A stretch of 64,000 nt of DNA, from contig NC_134013.1 of NCBI RefSeq assembly GCF_040712315.1, positions 80,234,001 through 80,298,000 on the forward strand, written 5' to 3'. Positions 24,513 through 39,601 of the stretch are shown in pieces. The notes beneath the pieces were generated by a model that was not told where the DNA came from, did no database searches, and was given only the letters and a program-made list of their open reading frames with translations. The number at the start of each line of letters is the position of its first letter. Position 1 is the first letter of the stretch. Made by a program: the position numbers and the translations under genes. This DNA is from Castanea sativa (Eukaryota > Streptophyta > Magnoliopsida > Fagales > Fagaceae).

Positions 24513-27500
24513 TCAATTATTGTTCATAAGCATTAATTGTCAAAAACAGAATCACGCGAACTGGAGGAGTACTTTACTGATTTGCCTCCTGAGCTTTGCC
24601 AGTTGAAGATAATAGGCTTTTCTAAAGATATTGGTAGTTCAATATCTTTATTACCATCAATCATGCATCGTCTGGAAAACTTGCTTGTGGCCATTGAACT
24701 GAAGAAGAAATTTTCTGCTGCATTCCCTGAAGGAGCTGAAATTACTTGTGATAGAGTAAGGCTTTCTCATGTATAGTATTAACATAATTGGCTTTGATGA
24801 GAAATGATAACTTTATTGTTGCATTACTTTAATTGCACATGATCAATATTTTTGCGGACCTCAATCGCTACTAAAGTTATGAATTTTTTATTAGGTCCTA
24901 GAAGCACTCACCACTGAGAAGTGCCAGGAGCGCTTTTCACTTGAAAGGCTTGAAGTACTAGGTGATGCTTTTCTCAAGTTTGCAGTTGGACGGCGCCTTT
25001 TTCTTTTGCATGATACCCTTGATGAAGGAGAACTTACTAGGAAACGTTCTAATGTTGTAAACAACTCCAATTTATACAAACTAGCAATTAGGAGCAAGTT
25101 ACAGGTAATAAATGAATTTTAGGATATGATTCTCATCTACTTATTATAAAAAAAATTATATGCTTTTTACTTCCCAAATATGAACTTCTCTGTCATTCTA
25201 TCTTGATTTTTCTTTTCATTTGCTTTTGAATTAGTTAACTGAGAAAATTCAACCAATCATCCTAGTGATGAAGTGCAAAATTTAAGTTTTCCTTTCCAAC
25301 ATGGTTTGAAGGTGATAAACATGGCACCTTCAAAAACTGAAAAACTAATGTGATTGTTGATGGTCAAATGGAAGTAACAATAACCTACACAATTAAATGT
25401 TGTTTGATATGGCATGTAATGACCTGAGGAAAGCGATAGCCACATTTGTGCTTATACCCTCAAAGGACTAGTCAAGCTACAATTGGGGCTCCTTGTAATC
25501 ATTTATAAATCCAAGATCCACCTAATAAACACTCAATGTGGGACTCAACACACACCTGGACAACACACACTCAAACAATCCAATCCTATCATATCCACAC
25601 AATTTGGGGTATCACATGGCACTTCTTTTCTTTCTGTAAATGTAGACATGCAGTGCTCTCTCTCTCTCTCTGGCCTGGCAAACACTCAACTTGTCTGATA
25701 TTTTAGAAAGTTTTTTGGCTTATATTGTTCCCACTAATGCCTCCTGTCAGGTACTGCTGAATGGATAAATTTCAGTTAGGCAAATTAGTACTTTCTACGT
25801 TACTGATATTTTCTTTTAATTGGTTTTAATATCTAATTGTATAGTATTTGCTCTCTTATTTCAGGTATACATACGTGATCAGTCATTTGATCCCTTGCAA
25901 TTCTATGCTTTCGGTCACTCCTGCCCAATAATTTGTAACAAGCAAAATGAAGGTTCTACTCATTCCCGGACAAGTAATCTAGCGGATCGTGCAAGTTTTA
26001 ATGAAGTCAGGTGCAGTAAAGGTCACCACTGGTTACATAAGAAAACAATTGCTGATGTGGTTGAAGCTCTTGTTGGAGCATTCATAGTTGACAGTGGCTT
26101 CAAAGCCGCAACCAGCTTTCTTCGATGGATTGGCATACAAGTGGACTTTGAAGCCTCACAAGTTTCAAATGTCTGCATTGCAAGCACTAGCTACATGCCA
26201 CTTAGAGCTCGTATGGATATTGGTGCCCTTGAAAAATTGTTAGGGCATCAGTTTCTCCATAAAGGTCTGCTTCTACAGGCATTTGTACACCCTTCTTACA
26301 ACCAGCATGGAGGAGGTTGCTATCAGGTATGCACTGCTTCTTTTCTACTTCTGGTGTTAAGCAACAGGCATTCCTCTTTGCTTAATGATTTGATGGTTTT
26401 GACCAGAGATTGGAGTTTCTTGGAGATGCTGTGTTGGATTACTTAATCACATCGTATCTGTATTCAGTTTATCCAAACTTGAAGCCTGGTCAATTGACAG
26501 ATTTGAGATCTGTATCTGTGAACAACAAGGCCTTTGCAAATGTTGCAGTAGATAGATCCTTCCACCAATTTCTCATCTGTGACTCCAGTGGCCTTACTGA
26601 GGCCATCAAAATTTATGTGGACTCTGTTAAAACTCCTGCATCAGAAGGAAGTCCTCATGAGGGGCCAAAATGTCCTAAGGTAAACGTTGAAACTCTTGTT
26701 TTTATTTTATTTTTGGGGTGGGGGTGCCCCTAATGGGTTTTACATGGTAATATCTTGAAAAATATTTCTAGTTCCTAGGATATCAATGTTGCTACAATTA
26801 TCAAATTAAAAGAAATGAAATATTGTAAACATTATATGTAAATCAATGTTCTGTCTAATTTCTAATGATTAAAAAGAAAAGTAAGAACATAAATTGATGA
26901 CAATAAACTCTAGGAGGGGGATTTTGTTTGGGAAACAAAAGAACAAAACAGAGGAGTAGGACCTAGATTTTTTTTTTTTGATAAGTAAAGAAAGTTTTAT
27001 TCAAAGACATGATAATGAGTCATCCAAGTACACAGCAGGTTACCACTTATCAAAAAAAAAAGTACACAGCAAGTTACCAAAACAATCAAATACATAAATT
27101 ACAAGCATCCATCAAATCATATACCGAAAAAATAGAATGACTTCCTATGATAGACATCCAATCTAATAGAGTTTTAAAGCGACTATAGTCCCTTCAGAAT
27201 CTTCAAAACACCGGTTGTTTCTCTCCCGCTAAATGCACCACATCAAACAATGAAGGACAACCATTCAAATAACACCATTACGATGATGACCAAAATTTCC
27301 TTACCAACATGCAAGGAGCTCAACCACAGTCTTTGGCATCGCCCAGTAGATACCAAATAAGGTGAATACCATAGACCACAACTCAAAAGCAATAAGACAA
27401 TATAGTAAAAGATGGTCTACCGATTCTCCATTACTTTTGCGCATATAACTCCAATCTAGAATCAACACCTAGAAATTAGCACCTAGGATTTGCTTGAAGT

Positions 27501-30500
27501 CAACATCAAACAAATAAAACATAAAAATAGATAGAACCTTGGTATCAGCTCATAGAGCTGCTTGGAGTCAACACCATGCATGATATGAACCTAAGAATCA
27601 GCACCAAACACTTGAATAAAACTCCCAACACAAATGTTATAAATCCATAATCAACCGATTACAATATTTGCATTTGGGGGCCCTTAAATAGGACTCCCAA
27701 ATTGCATCATAGAAGGAAAGGAAATAAATTTCTAACCTAACAGGTGTTAGGAAAGGAAATAACTTCTAATCTATTATATTAAACGGGAAAATAAAAGAGA
27801 ATTAAATCTCTAAAAATCTCAGCATCCATCAGCATCAATCATGATCAATTAGGTTCTACAAAATCAATGATCATTAATAGAGCAGTTTTGGTATCTACAC
27901 TGTAAACATTACATGTGAAGTTTCTAATGATTCACTTATTGCCTCAGGCTTTGGGTGACTTGGTAGAGTCTTGTGTCGGTGCCATTCTTCTTGATACAGG
28001 GTTTAACTTGGACCTTGTGTGGAAGATAATGCTTTCCTTTTTGGATCCAATAATGAGGTTCTCCAGTTTACAGCTTAGTCCTATTAGAGAACTGCAAGAA
28101 CTTTGCCAATCTTATAATTTGGACCTACAAACTTCGCCATCAAAGAAGGGTAGAATGTTTTCAGTTGAAGTACAGGTGAAAAGTGAAGATGTTTGTGAAA
28201 CTGCTTCTGCAACCAACCTGAACAAGAAAGATGCTATTAGAGTTGCTTCACAAAGAATATTTGCAAAGTTGAAGGTAAATCCTTTATGCTTTTTCTCTCC
28301 TGGAACTTTTCAGGCCTTTTAACCATATAATTGTTATATAGATTCATGTATCCCACTTGGCTTTGGTAGTGCCATCATTTGGATGCTGAACTAGCTAATT
28401 TTATTAATCAATTAATTTGTTTCTGGGGTATGAAGAGGTAGTAAGGAGCTTATTGTTGTTCAAAAATCTCTTTCTCAATTAATTCTTTCTCTAATAATGG
28501 GATTATTAAAAGCAAGATCAGGATCTTGCCTTTTTCTCGTTCAGCACAAATGGCCCTTGATGTTCTAGAATGGCTTCTTTTTCATTTCATTTTTTTTTTC
28601 AATTTTGGGTCCCCTTTGTCTTTTCAGATTGTCTTGTTTTGTTTATACTTTTGAATTGATAAAGTGGCAGTATAAAGTATCAATTTTTTTATTTGTCCAG
28701 GAACTACACATATATATTGCTCATGAAACAGGCACACGTGCTTTATTGTTGCATTTATCATTTACTTGCTTTGTTAGGCATATTCTAACTAACTCAAAAA
28801 GAGTTTTAATACTTAAACTCCCTGTCCCCCAAAAGAAACCCTCATCCCCCTTCTACCCCATCACTCTTTCTTTTATAATACTTCATTTTCTGGAGCTCTT
28901 TGACTGTGGATGTGGATTTGCAGGCTCAAGGCTACAAGCCCAAGTCATCTTTGGAGGAAGTTTTGAAGTCAAGCTGCAAGATGGAAGCCAAACTAATTGG
29001 ATATGATGAAACACCTATAGATGCAACTACTCCTGATACCATTGGATTTGAAAAATTAATGGTACAACCACCTTTTGGCAGTGATTTTGAGCCTCAAATC
29101 CATCCCCTCATTGGAACATCCGATAATAGTTCCCCCGGCATAATACCTCTTAGTAAACAGCCATTTAGAAAATTAGAAGGACAGCCATGCACAACAGCTG
29201 AAATTCATGGCTGTGACCCTGACTCACAGGCCACAGGTACTGCTTATGGTTATGTAGTTGCAGGATATTAAGTATGAAGCAACTGTTTCATTCTCTTTCT
29301 CTAACACTAAATTATCTTCCAGGTGGGTCGCACCAAGCAACAGCAAAATCAAGGTTGTATGAAATCTGCAAGGCTAACTGTTGGAAACCCCCATTATTTG
29401 AATGTTGCAAAGAGGAAGGACCAAGCCATATAAAGTTGTAAGTCCATTTTTTTTTTGGAAGATGGGGAGGGTAGTTGGTAAGTCTAATGTTGTGGACTTA
29501 AAAGTTGAGAATCCAAGATACTATAGACCTTTCTTTTTTAGAAAAAAGAATTTCATTGAGGACCTAGGATACAAATTTGCAGAGTGTGAGAGTAGTGATT
29601 TTGAAATTATCACATGGTCAAGAGCATCACGAGAGTGTCCACGTTTTTTTTTAATTACAATTTTGTGTATGTGAGTTGTTTACATAATAATTGCGTTATA
29701 ATCAAAATAAATATATTTAACTGTCATACTTCACCAAAACAAATGGAAGCCCAATGGTAATAAGTTCAAATTTTCAAATGCTTAGCATGTTTTCAATCCT
29801 TAGCATGCACTCGTGTTTTAATGCTAGAAAACAGAGCAAGGAATCCCTGATCACACTCACTTTTTGACTTGTTTAAATCCACAAATTTGATTTAAAAAAT
29901 TGCTCCCAAAGCAGGAACCCATGAATTGCACTTTAAAATCTGGGCTTAAATCTCATTTCATAAACTAAAATGAAAGTTGTATGAAGTCCCATTTTCTTGA
30001 AATTTAATTGACATGAATGCTACATTTGTTCTAGTAGAAAATGATAAGAAAATGGAACTTGGTTCAATTTTTTGACCATTGAGTTATTGTGCTATATCTC
30101 TGAAGAATTTGCATAATTCTGGATGTTCTGGCTTATTTTTCCTGCCCATTGTTTGGAAGGTTGCCACCTAAAATGATAATAAATAGGAGAGTCACTTCCT
30201 GTCATTATGAAGTGTGGAATTCTTATAAACAAATTACCAAACTATAGGGTTGGTTTCCCCATACATGAAGGCATGGTAGTGCAACTACATGTTTCAACAT
30301 TGTGATTAAAATTTCATCCGCAACATATGCATATAACATCTTATTTGATTAAGTTGATTGGCTTCCAACTCAATTTTGAAGTGAGTTTACAGTGTAATTG
30401 ATGCCTGAGAAAAGCAGTTTCTACCAGTGTTATCGTCAAAAGTTAATGTTGGTTATTTTAGTGTTCAAAGGAATAGTTTTGTTGGAATCATGCTGCGTTC

Positions 30501-31111
30501 ATTCCTTTTTTTGGTCTTTTTATGATAAAAATTTCCAAATTGCAGTGTATTGCTTTGCATGGGAAATACTTATTTTGTAATTCATATATCGGTCATGTAC
30601 CCCATCAAACTGGCTAAAATGATCTTTCTACAAAATCTTGTGGTGCTTCCCAATTAATTTTACTTGAGATCTCTCTCTCAAACAGGCCTAAAGTATTTCC
30701 ACTATCTTTGGGTAGATGATGGGATCTACATGTATTGCTAATTTGCTATAGCTGTTTCAGTTTCTAGGTAGTGTTGTATTCTGTCAATGATAATTTTAAT
30801 CAACAATGGACAGAGCTTATGAGCAATGAAAGGTCACGTGAGCCATTTTATTTTCTGTAAAATTCGCTTCCTTTTTCAAGTGAGGAACATATCAACTAAA
30901 GTTACTGAACTCCATATCGATTTGCTTGCTTCTTAAATGCTTAATTTAACTTTTTTGCAGATTCACTTTCAAGGTTGTTGTGAAGATAGAAGACCCGGAA
31001 GATGTGATTTTGGAGTGCTTTGGAGCACCGCAGTCAAAAAAGAAAGATGCAACGGAGCATGCAGCAGAAGGGGCCCTTTGGCACTTAAAGAATGAAGGAT
31101 ACTTGCCTTAG
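2772..31111 (+). CDS. DCL4: Dicer-like 4 ribonuclease, complete 25-exon gene
   Basis: Exons: 2772-2965, 3503-3680, 8111-8221, 8484-8624, 8742-8814, 10434-10498, 11288-11431, 11520-11642, 14438-14576, 14773-14869, 17126-17318, 19282-19442, 19538-19744, 19880-20145, 20245-20519, 20596-21029, 21284-21384, 24550-24755, 24895-25104, 25865-26326, 26407-26679, 27948-28274, 28924-29236, 29323-29437, 30961-31111 (4959 nt, 1652 aa). The protein cuts long dsRNA into 21-nt siRNAs for tasiRNA and antiviral silencing (family knowledge). Seen: helicase Walker A GTGCGKT 84-90, DECH 190-193, TASP 225-228, motif VI QSRGRAR 522-528; Dicer-dimer domain about 586-680; PAZ region about 800-960; RNase IIIa ERLEVLGDA with E1056/D1060 and D1170/E1173; RNase IIIb RLEFLGDA with E1263/D1267 and D1355/E1358; a dsRBD near 1390-1460 and another at the C-terminus. 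All catalytic acids are present. The whole sequence matches the DCL4 clade rather than DCL1, 2 or 3. The start at 2772 has A at -3; an in-frame ATG at 2694 is an alternative. Confidence 0.95.
3932..4500 (-). mobile_element. LINE 3' fragment in DCL4 intron 2
   Basis: On the minus strand, 4280-4462 encodes a piece like the zf-RVT domain at the end of plant LINE ORF2 ([10 protein letters not shown], then CxxC, then [15 protein letters not shown]). The plus-strand left end TTTTTGATAGGTAAAAATAA near 3932 matches the inverted 3' end of the other LINEs here. It is old, diverged and lacks the reverse transcriptase. Confidence 0.75.
4546..6448 (-). mobile_element. 5'-truncated L1-type LINE with an open 598-codon frame, antisense in DCL4 intron 2
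   Basis: The minus-strand frame 6433-4637 has no stop. It starts within the reverse transcriptase palm: [12 protein letters not shown] (motif B), then [11 protein letters not shown] (the catalytic FADD box), the thumb region and a C-terminal zf-RVT zinc-binding domain ([18 protein letters not shown]). The endonuclease and N-terminal RT are missing, so it cannot be autonomous. The poly-T at about 4546-4556 followed by GATAAATAAC is the inverted poly-A end. It continues without obvious break to about 6448, where similarity to the second LINE (52250-55935) stops. No clear target duplication was found. The intact frame suggests fairly recent insertion. Confidence 0.9.
6943..7750 (+). mobile_element. 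Solo LTR, copy 2 (808 bp), in DCL4 intron 2
   Basis: Begins TGTAAGGACA and ends CATCCCTACA, flanked by the perfect 5-bp duplication ATACC at 6938-6942 and 7751-7755. It is the same family as 18-795, with the same GCCTAAAACAATAAATTTG-type block near the start and repeated CTCGGAC/CCGAGGA motifs. No internal coding region is present. Confidence 0.9.
8988..9566. mobile_element. Possible degenerate TIR element in DCL4 intron 5
   Basis: The left end CAGTGGCGGAGC and the right end GGCTCCACCCTG are imperfect inverted copies (10 of 12). This end type is common in plant non-autonomous DNA transposons. No target duplication is visible and the interior is AT-rich non-coding, so the call is tentative. 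Confidence 0.35.
9624..9660 (-). mobile_element. Ultra-short LINE tail insertion, 16-bp TSD
   Basis: Seventeen T residues followed by 20 bases beginning GATAAGTAAA are flanked by perfect 16-base direct repeats (9608-9623 and 9661-9676, TGATTATTAGATACAT). GATAAGTAAA after poly-T is the same inverted 3' end as the LINE fragment at 26968. This reads as a minus-strand LINE copy truncated to its last 20 or so bases. Confidence 0.85.
9750..9774 (+). mobile_element. Ultra-short LINE tail insertion, 19-bp TSD
   Basis: Twenty-five bases starting GTACTTATCG and continuing A-rich are flanked by perfect 19-base direct repeats (9731-9749 and 9775-9793, starting AAGATTTC). TACTTATC followed by A residues is the plus-orientation 3' end of the local LINE family. 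Confidence 0.8.
12640..14010 (+). mobile_element. LINE 3' remnant split by a solo LTR, DCL4 intron 8
   Basis: Sequence from about 12690 to 13060 encodes, with frame breaks, the zf-RVT end of LINE ORF2 ([20 protein letters not shown], and a WVMP-like region near 12925). The match is interrupted at 13079 by the solo LTR. A 3'-UTR-like stretch resumes at 13852 and ends A-rich near 14000. The LTR is therefore younger than the LINE remnant. Confidence 0.7.
13079..13846 (-). mobile_element. Solo LTR, copy 3 (768 bp), in DCL4 intron 8
   Basis: On the minus strand it begins TGTAAGTGCAC and ends CCCCCACA, flanked by the perfect 5-bp duplication GCTGT at 13074-13078 and 13847-13851. It aligns in reverse with the copy at 18-795, including the CACATTAATGGGG block and the CTCGGAC motifs. 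It lies inside an older LINE remnant. Confidence 0.9.
14888..14916. repeat. GT microsatellite, DCL4 intron 10
   Basis: An uninterrupted TG dinucleotide run lies about 20 bases downstream of the exon 10 donor site (exon ends 14869). It is close enough that length changes might affect splicing; this is inference only. Confidence 0.9.
15345..16158. mobile_element. Possible non-autonomous DNA transposon in DCL4 intron 10
   Basis: The left end (near AGAACTCACATCAACTCTTC) and the right end (GATGGACTGATGCGGTTGCT) are imperfect inverted copies. They resemble ends of common plant MITE-like repeats. The CT-rich interior gives an open frame at 15548-15826 that looks like low-complexity sequence, not a gene. 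Ends are approximate. Confidence 0.35.
18640..19260. repeat. Degenerate direct-repeat block, DCL4 intron 11
   Basis: A module containing 'gacaaattaccacttacc', 'gcttaa' and 'ggtgaatcacttaaccattattctaata' occurs near 18738 and again near 19153. A more decayed version lies near 18925-18985. It looks like diverged copies of an old element; the class is not identified. Confidence 0.5.
21745..21825 (-). mobile_element. tRNA-derived SINE remnant, DCL4 intron 17
   Basis: Read on the minus strand it has TCTGGCACCACCTCC, then GGGTGAGGTC, then a B-box-like GGGTTTCAAGACCC. This order matches the SINE at 22622-22721. It does not fold as a complete tRNA gene, so it is taken as a SINE fragment. Confidence 0.55.
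22622..22721 (+). mobile_element. tRNA-derived SINE with LINE-like tail, DCL4 intron 17
   Basis: An A-box-like stretch TGTTGAGTTGGCACC near 22625 and a B-box-like AGTTCAAGACCC at 22678-22689 precede a tail GTAACTTATCAATTAAAAAA. The ACTTATCA plus A-rich tail resembles the 3' end of the local LINE family. Flanking sequence around 22590-22610 (ATATCTTACTGGATGCT) is nearly repeated at 22765-22784 and may be a decayed target duplication. Confidence 0.65.
22870..24205. mobile_element. Large inverted-repeat element, Mutator-like MITE type, DCL4 intron 17
   Basis: The left arm (about 22876-23125) and right arm (about 23870-24190) are reverse-complement copies with mismatches. Examples are TGGGTCTAATGGAGCAACCT near 23014 against its reverse near 23985, 'ctatgtgtc' against 'gacacatag', and matching outer 'ttttggt' against 'accaaaa'. 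A GA run ends the left arm and a CT run begins the right arm. The middle 750 bases hold no transposase. Long TIRs and no coding region fit a non-autonomous Mutator-like element. Exact ends and target duplication are not resolved. Confidence 0.75.
23521..23590 (-). mobile_element. tRNA-derived SINE remnant inside the inverted-repeat element
   Basis: On the minus strand: GCTTAACTAGTTGGCACC (A-box-like, near 23579) and GGCTCAAATCCCC (B-box-like, near 23533), spaced as in the other SINEs of this intron. It is short and decayed. Confidence 0.45.
24464..24512. repeat. CT-rich microsatellite before DCL4 exon 18
   Basis: A CT dinucleotide run with a few CC interruptions lies about 40-85 bases upstream of the exon 18 acceptor (exon starts 24550). 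It may add to the polypyrimidine tract; this is inference. Confidence 0.85.
26968..27475 (-). mobile_element. LINE 3' fragment, DCL4 intron 21
   Basis: The left end TTTTTTTTTTTGATAAGTAA is the inverted poly-A end. Further right, the minus strand encodes a decayed zf-RVT domain ([14 protein letters not shown] near 27425, then ELWSMVF- and [14 protein letters not shown] pieces). A short ACCTAGA occurs just left of the poly-T and again near 27467 and may be a target duplication. A second tiny insertion sits inside it at 27045-27060. Confidence 0.75.
27045..27060 (+). mobile_element. Ultra-short LINE tail inside a LINE fragment, 18-bp TSD
   Basis: ACTTATC plus nine A residues is flanked by 18-base direct repeats at 27027-27044 and 27061-27078 (AGTACACAGC...GTTACC, one mismatch). 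Only the last few bases of the LINE 3' end are present. It inserted into, and so postdates, the surrounding LINE fragment. Confidence 0.8.
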
Positions 31112-32700
31112 AGCAATTGACAGTCATAATTTTTGCTGAAGAAATTAGAGGAAACATTAACCTATTGATCAGGTTTTTGTAATTGTTGAAGATCTCAATG
31201 CAGGAAGCCTTTGGCTGAACATGACAACTTAAAGATACAATATCTAATTATATGTAAAACTCTAGAAGATATTTGTAAATAGTGGTTACTATAGAGCTAG
31301 ATCAACATATATAGAAGTAAATAAAGATCCATTGTAGTGTAAATAACCCAGTTACCTTGGTTTGTTTGTTATTTATTAATTTATTTTTGAATCTCAGTCC
31401 AAATTGTAATGATGTCTGCCTTATGATCTTTACAAACAGTTGCAACACAAACTTTTTAATCTCTCATAGCAACACAAACTTCCGTTTCCGTGGCCTATTG
31501 ATGGATTCTCACGCTTGAACATGTGAGGCTTATACTTTGTTGATATCTCTTGACATGACCATTGGATCAATTTGGGATGCTTTCTTAAATTGTATATTTC
31601 TTGCTATCCATTATTTATCAAAGTTAACCTTTTTTGTGAATGTAGTATTTCAGTTCGAAAATACAACTGTATGTTTTTCTTTTTCTTCCTTGCAAATTGC
31701 GTGACCCTCAGTTGGAAACTGCATTCCTGTTTTCTTTATTTGTAGATTTTTACTACATGCCCTTTTTTAAACTATATCAATAAATCTAGGGATACAAAAT
31801 TTTCCAGAATTTTTTTCCCCTTCTTTCAGAAATGTTGATAGTGGATCTATTTCGCCGAGGTTAAGTTCTATGCAGTTTACTGATATGTAGCAAATGTGGA
31901 ACTCGATTTTTTCAAGAATGTCACATTCCGTTGAAATGTATAGTACTCGACTTTGGCAAAATCAATTTCACGTAGAAACTTGATTTTAACAAAATTGAGT
32001 TCCAAAAATAGTCTATACAACTAAATCATTTGTGATAGAGGCTTTGTAACAAAATAATTTTCAAAAATAATTTTTAAAAACTAAATATTTAGCGCGCACC
32101 GCACACACACAAAAAAAAAAGCCATGTCTCTCTATTATGTACCTACAATTAACTTAAATTACCAATTTTACACCCCAAAAAAAAAAAAAAAAAAAACTCT
32201 ATCTATTCAAAGTAAAATATTTTCTAGTCAAAGTGTAAAATATTTTCTTCAAAACAAATAGAGCAGCATGTGTTCTTTAAATTATCAATAAATCTAGGGA
32301 AACAAAATTTCTCATGAATTTTAACACAATTGCTAATATAGCATGATGTGATTGATACATATTAGAAGTATTATCAGTGTACCAATGTGAAAAAATAATG
32401 TTACTCTAATAAAAATTTATGTTAAATTAATTATTTTACATTTTTTTTTTAACTATGTCTATGTTCCACTATTATTTTACATACAAAAAATATCAATTTT
32501 ACCTTTTAGGTCAAATATGTACCTAACAAATAAAAATAAATAAAAAATCAATCAAGAGATATGTAGTTCAAATTAACACACTTCTTAATATTTCCAGCCT
32601 AGACAAATTACCAAAAAAAAAAAAAAAAAAAAACCCCTCAAAACTTTTTTATTTATTTAAAAGGCTCCAGTCCACCAGGTGCCAAGTCAGCATCCCTCTC
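31112..32700. other. DCL4 3' flank and DCL4-MCM5 intergenic region
   Basis: An AATAAA at 31320-31325, about 210 bases after the DCL4 stop, is a plausible poly-A signal. The rest is AT-rich with several long A runs (near 32111, 32177, 32611). A decayed repeat around 31890-32010 shows 'gaactcgatttt'-type stretches in both orientations. No gene is seen. Confidence 0.6.
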
Positions 32701-32723
32701 TTTCCCGCCAAATCTTTCCCGCC
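32701..32723. promoter_or_regulatory. Paired E2F sites upstream of MCM5
   Basis: Two perfect TTTCCCGCC motifs, at 32701-32709 and 32715-32723, lie 118-140 bases before the MCM5 ATG. This is the canonical E2F/DP site that drives S-phase genes in plants and animals. Finding it upstream of an MCM gene is the expected pattern. Binding is inferred from the motif. Confidence 0.85.
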
Positions 32724-32809
32724 AAAAAAAAAGCCCAGAACTACGAGACCCCCCCCTCTTCCCTCTAAACAAACACACACAGTCACAGTCACTCTCCCCA
32801 TTTTCTTCC

Positions 32810-32811
<2 letters not shown>

Positions 32812-32840
<29 letters not shown>
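32812..32840. repeat. GA microsatellite in MCM5 5' leader
   Basis: An uninterrupted AG dinucleotide run abuts the MCM5 start codon. GA repeats in plant leaders can bind BBR/BPC-type factors (family knowledge); a role here is inference. Confidence 0.9.
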
Positions 32841-38243
<5,403 letters not shown>

Positions 38244-39601
38244 TCCATATTTCTATATTTCTAGCCATTTGTAAGCAAATTATTAGCACATATACATTGA
38301 TTAGGAAACCTATCTATTCTTCTCTTTTGTATTTTTTTATTTGTATGACAATTGTGTTCCAGATGCCAAGCTCCATAACTTATATTAGATCTTACAAATC
38401 AAAGTGCATTTCAAATTCAACGTCAAATTTATGTACACACAAGTAGTTACCTTTAAAGGGCAAGAGATGCAATTTCGTAGATAAATTTATGAAAATAATT
38501 TTGAAGGTGCCATAAAAATTAAAATGCTGAGCAGGATGGGCAACGGGGATGCAAATAAAAATTGTGACTGCTTATTGAATTGTCATGTTATCTGATGTAA
38601 TACGTAACTAAGGCTTAATTATCTTTTTCCTGTTTCATTATAATGAAGAGATAAAGGAAAATCATGGCCTGTCAATTTTTAAGAGACTAAGTGAGGGGCT
38701 TGAATGTTTCAGGCTGTGAGGGGAAGTCCATATTTCCTTGCAGTGAAAAATCAAATTGGGTATCATTCATTTGTTTTGTAACTAGGCCCTTTTATTTCCT
38801 TCTGTTTTTGGAGTTGCCTAGGACTTTCATTGTGGACGTTTAACTTTCCCGCTGCGTTTGTAACTGTTAATTCATTAGTCATTGGAGAAACTACAGAAAA
38901 TGATTCAAAGAAAGTTTAGAATGGGTTGAAAAAAATAAAAAATAAATTTTGGATGTCAACTAATTTAGTTAAAAGTTTTAGGTCATTGTATTATAGACAT
39001 GGAATCGATTTGTATACCCATAAGAGAAACCAGTGAAGGAATGAGTAGGGTTGCACTCACACCATTTGTATGGTCCTGTGTGTAATAAGGAATGTGAAAC
39101 AAGATTAGCCCTTTTGTTAAGAGAGGATATTTATATTTGAGAACATGTACACACAATTCTAAATTAAAAATTATTATATATATTTAATTAGATTTTTGGG
39201 TAAAAACTAAAAATACAAAAACATGAGATTTGGGTTAATGTGAGGGTGAGGCACTACCCAAACAATTCAAAGATATCAAATTTACCCCATAAACAGAAAT
39301 CGCAATTAGCTTTGATTGTGCTGCTTTTATGTCAAGCTAATTTGTGATTTAACTTTAAATTGACACAATACAATGACAGAGCCCAAAAAAGAAGAAAAAA
39401 GAAGAAGACACCTGGGAGGAGAGGGTAAAGTAAAAACACTAATAAACTAAACTCTCAAAACGGTGTCAAATGCGGTTTGTACTTAAGGCCAAACCTCGTG
39501 GTGGGTATTTTGTATTTGACTCTAGAAGGAGAGAGAGAGAGAGAGAGTTGGGTAAAGAACAGAACAGAGCACATATCATAAGAAGAAGATCAGACCAGAG
39601 A
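38244..39601. other. MCM5 to FAD oxidoreductase intergenic region
   Basis: AT-rich sequence with no supportable gene. A short GA run at about 39529-39547 probably lies in the 5' leader of the downstream gene. No clear poly-A signal or TATA box could be singled out. Confidence 0.55.

Noticed and set aside
2772..31111. DCL4 considered as a pseudogene because of fragmented open frames
   Set aside because: All 25 exons join in frame with GT-AG sites, no internal stop was seen and all catalytic acids are present.
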